DNA of 64,000 nt from a virus, in IMG/VR virus record IMGVR_UViG_3300047546_003518, positions 62,001-126,000 of that record; one strand, 5' to 3'. The notes beneath the pieces are model-generated. The model saw nothing but the letters and a program-made list of their open reading frames with translations, was not told the DNA's origin and searched no databases. Every line of letters starts with the position of its first letter. Position 1 is the first letter of the stretch. The translations under genes and the position numbers were made by a program. Positions 17,836-25,680 of this stretch are shown here, piece after piece.

Positions 17836-18537
17836 TTAACCCTTTACTGATACTTTCTTAAGATCTGGCTTGGTTGTACCGCCTAAATCTTGTGCTGAAG
17901 GAGCCTTTGCTGGGCTTGTGCCACTAGCTACGCCATCAGCAGAACCAGCACCAATCTTAACAGCTGGGCGAGCCATCATTGGATTCTTGCCAGCAACTGG
18001 GCTGTGCTTTTCATCAGCTTTATCGCTATTGTCTGGAGAAGATACTTTGCTTAATTCAGCAGACTCTTCAATGCTTTCTGGTGTTACTTCTTCTGGGGCT
18101 GCATCAGCAGGTGCTTCGGCAGGAACATCAGCAGGTGCTTCGCCAGAAGCCATTTGTTCAAATTCGGCTTTTAGCTTTGCTAAGGCGGACTCTACATCCA
18201 TCATTGCATCAGCAACATCAGCTGCATCAGCACTTACAGGAGCAGCTTCGCCTTCACCTTCGCCTGTGCCCAATTCAGCACTTAGCTCAGCAGTAGCAGC
18301 AGCCTCGCCGTCAGCTGGAGGTGCAATCTCATCACCTTCTTCGGTTAATTCTGAATCGACTTCGTCGATGTCGTCTGAAATGTCAGATGTCTCATCAAAC
18401 ATTTCTTCGTCAGCCATAATGTCTTCGTACACTTTGCGGCCGATACCTACATAGTAATCATGTAGCAGAGCAGTAGCTTTATCTTCTTCTTTGTTTAGAA
18501 GATGGTCTAGTGCTTGCTCAAGAACAGTTTTACTCAT
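17836..18537 (-). CDS. Prohead core protein, gp67-like N-terminus with acidic tail
   Basis: A 233-residue protein. The first ~45 residues (LEQALDHLLNKEEDKATALLHDYYVGIGRKVYEDIM) fit the helical pattern of T4 gp67, an internal core protein cut to a peptide by gp21. The remainder is very acidic and rich in Ala, Glu and Pro (EAPADVPAEAPADAAPEE), with a basic Lys end (KKVSVKG). T4 gp67 is about 80 residues, so the acidic region is an extension. The position just upstream of gp21-gp22-gp23 supports a core role. AAGGAG precedes the ATG. Family assignment is by position and a short N-terminal likeness only. Confidence 0.55.
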   Translation of the reverse strand: MSKTVLEQALDHLLNKEEDKATALLHDYYVGIGRKVYEDIMADEEMFDETSDISDDIDEVDSELTEEGDEIAPPADGEAAATAELSAELGTGEGEGEAAPVSADAADVADAMMDVESALAKLKAEFEQMASGEAPADVPAEAPADAAPEEVTPESIEESAELSKVSSPDNSDKADEKHSPVAGKNPMMARPAVKIGAGSADGVASGTSPAKAPSAQDLGGTTKPDLKKVSVKG

Positions 18538-18561
18538 TTATTATCTCCTTGCGCTAAGGGG

Positions 18562-18602
18562 TATACACGCCGTAAGGGTGTACTTTGCCAATAACTACTT
18601 AC
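18562..18602 (-). promoter_or_regulatory. Variant late box GTAAGTA and leader hairpin of the head operon
   Basis: GTAAGTA lies on the minus strand at 18596-18602, about 60 bases before the gp67-like ATG. Between box and gene, TACACCC and GGCGTGTA form a short hairpin (18562-18580) in the predicted leader. The box is one base off the CTAAATA sites elsewhere. Confidence 0.35.
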
Positions 18603-18677
18603 TAATGGCGCACTAAAATACAGAGGAAATGGCGGAAAAAACGGAGTTTTTGTTTATTATTTCTGGCCTATAAATAA

Positions 18678-18704
18678 AAAATCCGCCTAGTTATGGCGGA
18701 TTTT
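18678..18704 (-). terminator. Rho-independent terminator after the 68-aa head gene
   Basis: Ten pairs (AAAATCCGCC with GGCGGATTTT) around a seven-base loop. The minus strand continues TTTATTTATAGG after the T-ended stem. It lies directly at the stop of the 68-residue gene and separates the portal unit from the gp67-21-22-23 unit. The + strand side is also T-rich, so it may work both ways. Confidence 0.85.
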
Positions 18705-18706
18705 AT

Positions 18707-18913
18707 TTAGGCTGCTGGGGGTCTAGCATACATCTGTTTGATAAACTTTAGCTTAGATTTACTTTCATATTCACGCAAATCTCGTACTTTTCTCAGCTTG
18801 TTTACATGCTCTAGTGTTAATCTCTTTCTACGCAAATCCCCATAGAAAGCTACTTCAGGATCTACTTCCTTTTCAATTTCATCGCTGGCTTTTTGTAGGT
18901 CATTGAATCTCAT
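18707..18913 (-). CDS. Small conserved head-module protein of unknown function
   Basis: A 68-residue, strongly charged helical protein. The core VAFYGDLRRKRLTLEHVNKLRKVRDLREYE, followed by a C-terminal MYARPP, is a pattern I recall between portal and gp67/gp21 genes in other marine T4-like phages. It sits in the position of T4 gp67/gp68 but is not clearly similar to either. The Shine-Dalgarno is poor (GGA only), while an ATAAGTA box lies exactly 5 bases before the ATG. A strong terminator follows directly. It is probably a head assembly or core protein. Confidence 0.6.
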   Translation of the reverse strand: MRFNDLQKASDEIEKEVDPEVAFYGDLRRKRLTLEHVNKLRKVRDLREYESKSKLKFIKQMYARPPAA

Positions 18914-18918
18914 ACTGC

Positions 18919-18925
18919 TACTTAT
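18919..18925 (-). promoter_or_regulatory. Variant late box ATAAGTA, 5 nt before ATG
   Basis: ATAAGTA on the minus strand with a five-base spacer (GCAGT) to the ATG of the 68-residue gene. Under T4 late spacing the transcript would start on the ATG itself. The single-base deviation from TAAATA makes this tentative. Confidence 0.3.
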
Positions 18926-18938
18926 CCAATTTTGTCAA

Positions 18939-20621
18939 TTAAACCGGTGGAGCGGCTGGAGCAGGAGCGGCTGGTGCAGCTGGTGCCGCAGGCTCAGCTG
19001 TTGCTGGCTCAGCAGGTGCTGATAAATCTCCTAGCCCGCCGGTGAGATCTAGATCAGACTCCGACGGACCTTTTAATCCAGTAGCACTAAAGTCTGCGCC
19101 TTCTTCTTGGTTGTTGTCATTGCTGCCTGAATTTTCTTCTTCCCAGAGTTTTTCATTTTCCAAGATTTCGTCTTCAGTCATTCCCAGGAACTTTTGCAGT
19201 TTAAATCTATGTGATAGATATGGAATTTCAGCTAGTTGAGTAAACACCGCGGCACGAGCATTGTTTATTTCAATTTCTCTGTATTCGCTGAAATTTTGTG
19301 GCTCTAGCATGTCAATGTCAAAGCTTGAACTATCAATATTTGCACCACGATTCTTAAGGAAAACTTTAAATTCTTTGTCAAAGAATGGAGCAACCAAACC
19401 CTGCAAGCGTCTGCAATAACGATTAAATCTAAACTCTTGAATCAGTGCGGTACCCATACGACCATCTGTAAATGCCAGCGCCGAATCATCTGGACCAGTG
19501 GGTAGATAGCTACTAGGAATTCGTAGACCTCTCAATAATTTGTTGCTGAAAAACTTAAGGTCGTCGATTTCACCTAGTCCTGTACCACCTGGCAACACTT
19601 CAACTTTACTACCACGACCATCTGCAGTTTGAGCAAAGAAAAAGTCTTCCATGATGCTTAGTGGATTATAGCTGGCATCAAGTGATGTACCACCACCTGT
19701 TCTTGTTGGAATGCGCTTTTGATGAATTTCATTTTTTACACGCTCTACAAAGGCCATGGCCTGGTGACTTGGTAGATTACCAGTGTCAATGTAAAATACT
19801 CTACGCTCAGGTGCTCGCTGTACACGATAGATAATAATAGCATCTTCAAGCATTTCTTTTTGTTTAAAGATCTTAAACACACTATCTAGAATACTTGCTC
19901 CAAACGGCCAATTAGTATCAAGCCCTTCGTTAAGCGTGATGTGTAACACATGCTCACCGCTGACCACTGTTTCTTCACCGGCGCCACCACTTCTTCCTAC
20001 ATTGCCACTGCCTGCGCTGTACACACTTGGAGTGTTTAATGTAGTAGCACCTGTTAGCGTGTTAACATTGTCTATGGGCTGAGTAGCAACCTTGGTTCCT
20101 AAATTTGGATGAATATTAGTAATGACATATTGTTCAACGCTTCTTCCTTCGGCTTCGTTAATTACCGCTCGCTTGACATCATTAGCGTTGACCCAATACA
20201 GTTCAAAGGTTTCTGGATCTCTAAGATAAAAATGGTCTCCATACTTTAAAGTACTGCGGAAGGTACGGAAAATTCTCTGATCAATTTTATTGATAGCACA
20301 CCATTTCTTAAGATACTCAGAGACAATTTTGTTTTCGCTGTCGGTTGGAGTGTCTTTCCAGATGACTCTAAATGGTAAGTTTGTGTCCGGATCCGCCTGA
20401 GTGCAAAATTCAGCAATGGTATCTAAGGCAGCATTGATCTCTGAATCTAGATCCATTTGATCGTATTGTGTGTAACGCTCAACTCTGTTTGCCTGGCCGC
20501 TGTAGACATCTTGTAACCAAGACGCATACTTGGCACCTGCATATCCAGGTCCATTCTTGCGCCCGTTGCCAGACATTTCTGACTGCGGTTCCCAAATTTT
20601 AAAGTGTTTTCTCCAACTCAT
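18939..20621 (-). CDS. 20: Portal vertex protein gp20
   Basis: A 560-residue portal of the T4 gp20 family. Recognised segments are YTQYDQMDLDSEINAALDTIAEFCTQ, TFRSTLKYGDHFYLRD, YRVQRAPERRVFYIDTGNLPSHQAMAFVERVKNEIHQKR, a YNPLSIMEDFFFAQTADGRGSKVEVLPGGTGLGEIDDLKFF block and LRGLRIPSSYL. The C-terminal ~60 residues are a Pro/Ala-rich low-complexity tail. The dodecameric portal starts head assembly and is the DNA entry and exit channel. In T4 it is followed by gp67/68/21/22/23, as here. Upstream lies the tape-measure-like gene instead of the sheath and tube genes gp18 and gp19. Confidence 0.95.
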   Translation of the reverse strand: MSWRKHFKIWEPQSEMSGNGRKNGPGYAGAKYASWLQDVYSGQANRVERYTQYDQMDLDSEINAALDTIAEFCTQADPDTNLPFRVIWKDTPTDSENKIVSEYLKKWCAINKIDQRIFRTFRSTLKYGDHFYLRDPETFELYWVNANDVKRAVINEAEGRSVEQYVITNIHPNLGTKVATQPIDNVNTLTGATTLNTPSVYSAGSGNVGRSGGAGEETVVSGEHVLHITLNEGLDTNWPFGASILDSVFKIFKQKEMLEDAIIIYRVQRAPERRVFYIDTGNLPSHQAMAFVERVKNEIHQKRIPTRTGGGTSLDASYNPLSIMEDFFFAQTADGRGSKVEVLPGGTGLGEIDDLKFFSNKLLRGLRIPSSYLPTGPDDSALAFTDGRMGTALIQEFRFNRYCRRLQGLVAPFFDKEFKVFLKNRGANIDSSSFDIDMLEPQNFSEYREIEINNARAAVFTQLAEIPYLSHRFKLQKFLGMTEDEILENEKLWEEENSGSNDNNQEEGADFSATGLKGPSESDLDLTGGLGDLSAPAEPATAEPAAPAAPAAPAPAAPPV

Positions 20622-20626
20622 ACTAT

Positions 20627-20633
20627 TACTTAC
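20627..20633 (-). promoter_or_regulatory. Variant late box GTAAGTA, 5 nt before portal ATG
   Basis: GTAAGTA on the minus strand with a five-base spacer (ATAGT) before the portal ATG. It overlaps an AAAGG that could serve as a distant Shine-Dalgarno, so a promoter role is uncertain. Confidence 0.3.
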
Positions 20634-20641
20634 CTTTATTT

Positions 20642-23600
20642 TTAACCTAGTCTAACCGGAGCATCCGAAGGAGCTGGTTTGGTATTGCCTCGGATGGCTG
20701 CAATATCGTTTTGAATACTAGACAAATATCCCATCATGGCTGTGACCATTTCCGGACTCATCGCTGGTTGAGCATTATCTGGTGCTGCTGCTGGGCTTGT
20801 GGCTGGCGTAGAACCTTCGGGTAATGTTGTAATGCCCGCTGTAGCAGTACCAGGTGTTATTGTTGGTGAAGCGGCACCAAGAGACGCAGTTGAAGGTAAC
20901 GATTCTATCTGACTAATACTGCTAAGACTTTCACCAATGGATTTTAAATATTCCGCAGTTAAACGCATTTCCTCACTTGATCCAGCTAATGCAAATTCTT
21001 GCATCGAAGTTTTTAAAGTGTCAAATGCGTCTTTGTTGAATTCAGACACACCTTTGTTCAGTGATAGTACGCCTTCGCCAAAGTTCTTGATGCCTTCGCC
21101 AACCAAAGCAATCTTGTCTGCCATTGGCACAAATTCTTTGACTTTGTCCAGTGGGCTCTTAGCACCAAACAAACTGGCAATACCGCTAATAATTCCAGCA
21201 CCAGTTCCTGCCAGCATGCCTAGTGCAAACACACCCATGCCAAGACCTATGGCGGCTAAACCTGCACCAATTGCAATTAAGTTTGTACCGTCAATTTCTG
21301 CAATCGATGTTAATGCTTCGCTGAAAGTTTTCATTCCTGCGCCAGCAATACCTAAACCAACACCAAGAGCCGCGGCTGCAACTCCTAGACCAACAAATGC
21401 CGCAATACCGGCAACAAAAATGGCTGCACCAACTCCGCTCATCATTATTGCACCTAGTGCAAATACTGCGGCTGTTAATACACCTAGTGCTACTGTACCT
21501 TTTAACAATGCTCCCCAGTCAACATCATTGAATGAAGCAAATCCTTTTCCTGCTATCCACATAGACGCACCAAGTGCCGCAATAGCCAACGAACCAACTA
21601 AAATCTGACCTGAGATATTACCTAAAGCCATGGCTGCTACACCCAATACAGTTAGTGCTAATGCGCCTTTAACCAAACTATCCCAGTTGACTTCATTGAA
21701 GGCTGCAAATCCTTTGCCTGCCACCCACATAGATGCACCAAGTATAGTAATAGCAAAAGCACCTTTGAGTAGGTCAGTTGTCATGCCACCTAAAAGTTTT
21801 GCTGTAACAGCCAACACGCCAATTGCCAATGCACCTTTAACTAAACTACCCCAATCAACTTCATTGAATGTTTTAAATCCAATGGCCGAAACCATTACTG
21901 CCGCACCTAGAAGAGTGATTGTTGCTGCTCCTTTAACCATTGCAGTTGTAGCTTCGCCAACAAGGCGTGCCATAGCAATTAGACCACCCAATGCTACAGC
22001 ACCTTTGAGCATGCCTTCCCATTTGACTTCGCCAAATGTTTTAAACCCGTGTGCTGCCATGGCCAATGCCGCACCTAGAAGAGCAATAGTAGCAGCACCT
22101 TTGACTGCCTTGCTATCTCCCATTTTACCCAACATGTCTGCAAATCCAGATAAGCCACTGCCCACTGCGCCAGACATCTTGTCCATTACGCCGCCGCCGG
22201 CGCCTCCGCCACCTAGTTTGCCTAAGCCTGGCACTTTGCTTAACATGCCGCCGAGCTTTTCACCTATGCCACCAAGCAGCTTTCCGCCAAGGCCGCCGCT
22301 TAATATTGCTCCGGCGCCGCCGGCCAATGCTGTTGCACCAAACACTCCTGTCAGTGCTACCAGGCCTGCTGTTAGACCAATGATAACATTACGCAAACTG
22401 TTTAGGGCATCGGTTAGCTTGTTCATGGCAGTGATGTTGCCAGACTCTGTGGTTGTGCCTTGTGCTTCTAATTGTCGTTTTGCTTCTGTATCACCTGCTT
22501 CTGCTCGTTGTTGCAATCGCATCCTAGCAGCCGCGGCGCCGGCTCGTTGACCAGCACCAGCAAACTCTGGATCAATTTGCATTCTTCTTCGTTGTTCAAA
22601 CTGAGCTTCTAATGCGCCAATTTCTGCTCTAGCACCTTCTTGAAGATTTCGAGCGTTACCTAATCCACCTTCTCTACCTTGGGCACTTTGAATGGCTCTT
22701 TCAATTGAGTCAAAGGTTTGTTGATCCATGCCACCTGCCATGGCACGAGCCTGTCCTATATCGCCTTGTACTATTGACGCTGCCATTCTTGCTCTGGTTT
22801 CAGCATCTACTTTAACGCCCATCTGATCTATAAGAGCTGCAACGTTTGCAGCTTCTTGATCAAGACCCAACAACGCCGATGTTTGTCCGCCAGAAGTTCT
22901 TCTAAATTCTTCCATGGCTTTGAGTATTTCTTTGGAACTGACACCAAAGGTATTGCTAAGAGTTCTTGCGGCTGTTACAGTTTGTTCGTATTGACGAACC
23001 ATCATTCTTTGAGCATCAGCTTCGCTTTTGGCAGTCAAGCTAATGGTTTGGCTCAGCGAACCCATTACTGCGGCTTGATCTTCTTGGCTGAGACCCATCT
23101 CAGCAGTAGCCCGTTGAGCTCTGTCCATGGTCTTGGTTAATTCTGGTCCAAGATTTCTCGACAAGGATCTACTGATCACACCACTGCCTACTCTAAAGCC
23201 TCTGGCCAATTCGCTGAGTGCTTCCACTGATTCTTGTGAGTTGCGACCAAATGCTTTGAATCCACCTTGACTGAGTTCAATGGCTTTGATAAAGCTTTCG
23301 CCTAGGCCGCTCATTAATTTGGCCTGTTTAATTGATCCTACTCTAAACGCACCTAAATCAGCGAAGCCACCTAATTGTCGTGCATCATCAGCAAAGCTGG
23401 TCAATGCTGTTAGCATAAAGCTTACGCCACCAGCAAAGCCTCCCAGTATGTTGCCAATTCTGCTAGAGCTGTTGGATAAAGTGCTTGATAGTCCATCAAA
23501 CGCCTGTGCTACATCACCTTTTCCGGTTAGTAAATTTTTACCAAAAGTCTTTAAGCCATCTTCCAGTTTACTATAGCTGCTTGTGACTTTTTTAACTTGG

Positions 23601-23887
23601 TCTGTTTCTTCGTTAACAGCTTTGATAAGTTTTTCGCGTTCTTTGAGATCCTTGTCTGTGAGTCTTCCCGAAGCATCCAGCTCATCATTGAGAGCTTTTA
23701 GACGCTTTTTCATTTTTTCTAGTTCTTCATTAGGAATACTATCGCCTTTGTCTTTGTCTTTGCCGCGACCAGGTAATGGCGAATTGGTTCCTCTGCCCAT
23801 GCTGGAGCCCATGTCACTCATTTTATCAGTGAGCTTTTCTATAGCACGTTGGAGATTGATTGCAGATTCGTCGCTGAGTTCAGCCAT
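20642..23887 (-). CDS. Tail tape-measure-like protein (gp29 analogue)
   Basis: A 1081-residue protein with the classic tape-measure layout. The N-terminal ~450 residues are charged and coiled-coil rich (EELEKMKKRLKALNDELDASG, KEILKAMEEFRRTSGG). A hydrophobic Gly/Ala-rich region at residues ~490-930 follows, with four 56-residue repeats around FNEVNWDSLVKGALAL. A Pro/Ala-rich C-terminus ends it. Such proteins fill the tail tube, set its length and leave ahead of the DNA, where hydrophobic segments can enter the host membrane. T4 gp29 is about 590 residues, so this one is much longer. The role is inferred from composition; no catalytic domain is seen. It is divergent from gp26 with its own late box. 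Confidence 0.7.
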   Translation of the reverse strand: MAELSDESAINLQRAIEKLTDKMSDMGSSMGRGTNSPLPGRGKDKDKGDSIPNEELEKMKKRLKALNDELDASGRLTDKDLKEREKLIKAVNEETDQVKKVTSSYSKLEDGLKTFGKNLLTGKGDVAQAFDGLSSTLSNSSSRIGNILGGFAGGVSFMLTALTSFADDARQLGGFADLGAFRVGSIKQAKLMSGLGESFIKAIELSQGGFKAFGRNSQESVEALSELARGFRVGSGVISRSLSRNLGPELTKTMDRAQRATAEMGLSQEDQAAVMGSLSQTISLTAKSEADAQRMMVRQYEQTVTAARTLSNTFGVSSKEILKAMEEFRRTSGGQTSALLGLDQEAANVAALIDQMGVKVDAETRARMAASIVQGDIGQARAMAGGMDQQTFDSIERAIQSAQGREGGLGNARNLQEGARAEIGALEAQFEQRRRMQIDPEFAGAGQRAGAAAARMRLQQRAEAGDTEAKRQLEAQGTTTESGNITAMNKLTDALNSLRNVIIGLTAGLVALTGVFGATALAGGAGAILSGGLGGKLLGGIGEKLGGMLSKVPGLGKLGGGGAGGGVMDKMSGAVGSGLSGFADMLGKMGDSKAVKGAATIALLGAALAMAAHGFKTFGEVKWEGMLKGAVALGGLIAMARLVGEATTAMVKGAATITLLGAAVMVSAIGFKTFNEVDWGSLVKGALAIGVLAVTAKLLGGMTTDLLKGAFAITILGASMWVAGKGFAAFNEVNWDSLVKGALALTVLGVAAMALGNISGQILVGSLAIAALGASMWIAGKGFASFNDVDWGALLKGTVALGVLTAAVFALGAIMMSGVGAAIFVAGIAAFVGLGVAAAALGVGLGIAGAGMKTFSEALTSIAEIDGTNLIAIGAGLAAIGLGMGVFALGMLAGTGAGIISGIASLFGAKSPLDKVKEFVPMADKIALVGEGIKNFGEGVLSLNKGVSEFNKDAFDTLKTSMQEFALAGSSEEMRLTAEYLKSIGESLSSISQIESLPSTASLGAASPTITPGTATAGITTLPEGSTPATSPAAAPDNAQPAMSPEMVTAMMGYLSSIQNDIAAIRGNTKPAPSDAPVRLG
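21436..22107 (-). repeat. Four 168-nt (56-codon) repeats in the tape-measure gene
   Basis: Equivalent sites encoding E/D-V-x-W (near 21520, 21688, 21856 and 22024) are spaced exactly 168 bases apart. Each unit encodes two hydrophobic Gly/Ala-rich segments and one polar FNEVxW turn. Unit boundaries are arbitrary. Confidence 0.8.
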
Positions 23888-23920
23888 TAAATTACGGTCC
23901 TGTGGCCATTAAATTACCAC

Positions 23921-23958
23921 ATAAATAGATTATGCAATAGGCCTATGAACCTATTTAT
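23921..23958. promoter_or_regulatory. Divergent late promoters within an inverted repeat
   Basis: ATAAATAG (23921-23928, + strand) and its perfect complement CTATTTAT (23951-23958) form back-to-back late boxes. The + box would serve gp26 and the - box the tape-measure gene. A ten-base palindrome, ATAGGCCTAT (23937-23946), lies between them at the predicted start sites. The boxes point towards each other, so the two transcripts would overlap by about 14 bases at their 5' ends. Confidence 0.6.
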
Positions 23959-23975
23959 CGTTAAGGATTAAGTAC

Positions 23976-24863
23976 ATGGATAATCAAAACCCACTCAAAA
24001 AGCCCTTGCCTCCGGCTAACCCGCTGAGCCAGTTTTATCGCAGGCCCGGCAACTTTATTGAGCTACCAAGTGGTGGGCGTTTTTATAAGAATCCGCCCAA
24101 GCTGTCTGAAACCAACGAATTGGCAGTTTATCCAATGACTGCCAAAGACGAAATGGTTCTTAAAAACCCAGATTCTTTGCTCAACGGCGAAGCACTCAAG
24201 CATGTGTTGGCCAGCGTAGCACCAGATATCAAGGACGTGAATGAAATTCCGGCACCAGACATTGATGCCATTTTAGTTTCCATGCGTATGGCCAGCTATG
24301 GTGACGACATGGAATTGGATGTGTCACACAGATGCAATGCCAGCGAAGGCAAGTCACAGAGAATCACTGTGAGTCTTGGCGGAGTTTTGTCCACTCTCAA
24401 ACCAATCAGCAGTGAAGTTGGCAATGTTACACTGAGTTCTGGTATTAGGGTTGAACTCAAACCCTATACACTGGATGCTCAAAGTCGTTTGCTGAGACAA
24501 CAATTTGTTACCATGCGCCAGTTGCAAGCTCTGGAATCAAAGGAAAACTCCACAGTGGATCAAAAAGCCGAAGTAGCCAACAAAGGTTACGCAGCTCTAG
24601 TTGATCTTAGTCAAGAAACTCTAGCACAGAGCATTATGTCTGTAACACTACCCGATGGCACACAGGTAACAAATTACGCACACATCTACGACTGGGTTAA
24701 AAATCTAGACCGCGCCAGCAACGAGCGCCTAGACCAAGAACTTAAAAAGTTTGGAACCTTTGGTATTACTCGAGAAGTCACAGTCAAGTGTGATTACTGC
24801 GGTGAAGAATACAAGTCAGATATGCTGTTTGATCCTACAAGTTTTTTCGCCGTAGGCTCTTGA
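23976..24863 (+). CDS. 26: Baseplate hub subunit gp26-like
   Basis: A 295-residue protein with the T4 baseplate (gp26) family signature: FIELPSGGRFYKNPPKLSETNELAVYPMTAKDEMVLKNPDSLLNG near the start. A C-terminal Cys pair follows (VKCDYCGEEYKSDMLFDPTSFF), typical of this family and probably zinc binding. Another Cys (HRCNASEGK) sits near residue 120. gp26 helps assemble the central hub under the tail tube. The gene has AAGGAT upstream of the ATG and a late box at 23921. Its stop overlaps the next start (TGATG). Confidence 0.88.
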   Translation: MDNQNPLKKPLPPANPLSQFYRRPGNFIELPSGGRFYKNPPKLSETNELAVYPMTAKDEMVLKNPDSLLNGEALKHVLASVAPDIKDVNEIPAPDIDAILVSMRMASYGDDMELDVSHRCNASEGKSQRITVSLGGVLSTLKPISSEVGNVTLSSGIRVELKPYTLDAQSRLLRQQFVTMRQLQALESKENSTVDQKAEVANKGYAALVDLSQETLAQSIMSVTLPDGTQVTNYAHIYDWVKNLDRASNERLDQELKKFGTFGITREVTVKCDYCGEEYKSDMLFDPTSFFAVGS

Positions 24864-25087
24864 TGCTTGGAACCGATGGAACAAAAATCCGTCGATTTGT
24901 TGACAGCATAGAAACCGAGGCAAGAGCCTTAATCAAAGAAGTTTCAACTCTCAGCGTGTGGGGCAGTATCAGCATCAATGAGATTTGGGCCATGAGTTAT
25001 CTCGAAAGACAGGTACTCAGCGAAACCATAAAAGAAAAAACCGAAGCATACTATGGCAAGAAGGGTTTCGCCAGATCTCGATTCTAA
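24863..25087 (+). CDS. Small baseplate-hub assembly protein (gp51 position)
   Basis: A 74-residue helical protein (STLSVWGSISINEIWAMSYLERQVLSETIKEKTEAYYGKK) that starts at the ATG overlapping the gp26 stop; a TTG one codon earlier is less likely. Short proteins with a 'xxIxxxEIWxMSxxER' core directly after gp26 are annotated as gp51, the hub assembly catalyst, in cyanophages. T4 gp51 is much longer, about 250 residues. It is probably a chaperone present in few copies. The call rests on position and a short pattern. Confidence 0.5.
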   Translation: MLGTDGTKIRRFVDSIETEARALIKEVSTLSVWGSISINEIWAMSYLERQVLSETIKEKTEAYYGKKGFARSRF

Positions 25088-25104
25088 TTATGTTTCATCT
25101 TAAT

Positions 25105-25123
25105 AGGGCGATTTCATCGCCCT
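25105..25123 (+). terminator. Terminator-like hairpin after the gp26 unit
   Basis: AGGGCGAT and ATCGCCCT form eight perfect pairs with a TTC loop, 17 bases past the stop of the gp51-position gene. It is followed by TGAATTT rather than a pure T run, so termination may be partial. Read-through would then transcribe the structured region downstream. Confidence 0.6.
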
Positions 25124-25260
25124 TGAATTTCGTATCGCTTCGCTCTACTCATTCAGGTTTTATTGATTTAGAGTGATTAACTTAGAAACAATTTAGATTT
25201 GTTTAATAGTGAATCATTTGATTAACATTATGATTACTTGACTTAGATTTACCAGTCACA
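25124..25260. other. AT-rich non-coding spacer
   Basis: No plausible gene or Shine-Dalgarno is found here. The stretch is distinctly richer in A and T than the hairpin-dense sequence that follows. Partial promoter-like hexamers occur (TTGATT at 25218, TATGAT at 25230), but no pair has good spacing. It is the natural place for a promoter of the RNA candidate. Confidence 0.5.
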
Positions 25261-25680
25261 CTTAGCCGTTTTACCGGCTAAGAAAAACATTTTGATCTTG
25301 ACTCAGACCCCCATGTCACATTGGATTAAGCAACTGTTTCCAGCTAGGGCGGTTATGCTGTACCCTTTTACGCTTGTCTTGTTATAACGCATATTACGAA
25401 AGCAATCCAATCTGCTTGCGTAATATTGTAGGTTGTAATAGTTCACCAGAGCCTACTCATTTTGGTCATCGTATACTTGTGCCAATTCGTTTCATACCGT
25501 GAATTGCGTCCTGTCAAGGATAGTGGCAGTCAAGTCCCTGCTACCGCGTCAGGTGTTCCGTCCCCTGTGCAACCCTAGTGCCAGGTTTTATGGGTGTCTG
25601 TTAACCAGCCGACACAGGCTTATCGGTAGTGATAAGAAGCCTTTTGTAGTTTGCGTTTTACGCAGCTGGGCCGGGGTGAG
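25261..25680 (+). ncRNA. Candidate large structured non-coding RNA
   Basis: About 420 bases without a credible gene, packed with hairpins. Positions of paired arms: 25261-25268/25275-25282 (8 perfect); 25391-25404/25413-25426 (13 of 14); 25428-25434/25450-25456 (7 with one U-G); 25483-25488/25501-25506 (6); 25523-25529/25538-25544 (7 with one G-U); 25594-25598/25611-25615 (5); 25616-25624/25631-25642 (9 with a two-base bulge); 25652-25656/25660-25664 (5, TTT loop). A long-range helix, 25339-25345 with 25664-25670, could close a ~330-base domain. The wobble pairs are wobbles only on the + strand, so a rightward transcript is favoured. It lies between two convergent operons and has higher GC than the spacer before it. 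I do not recognise a group I intron core, RNase P, tmRNA or tRNA. Large phage RNAs such as GOLLD or ROOL are worth testing. The 67-residue frame across it looks like chance. Confidence 0.5.

Noticed and set aside
18669-18676. Perfect T4 late consensus TATAAATA on the + strand
   Set aside because: It is the complement of the T tract that follows the terminator at 18678-18704, and it points into antisense head genes with no + strand gene downstream. Kept only as a coincidence unless antisense RNA is found.
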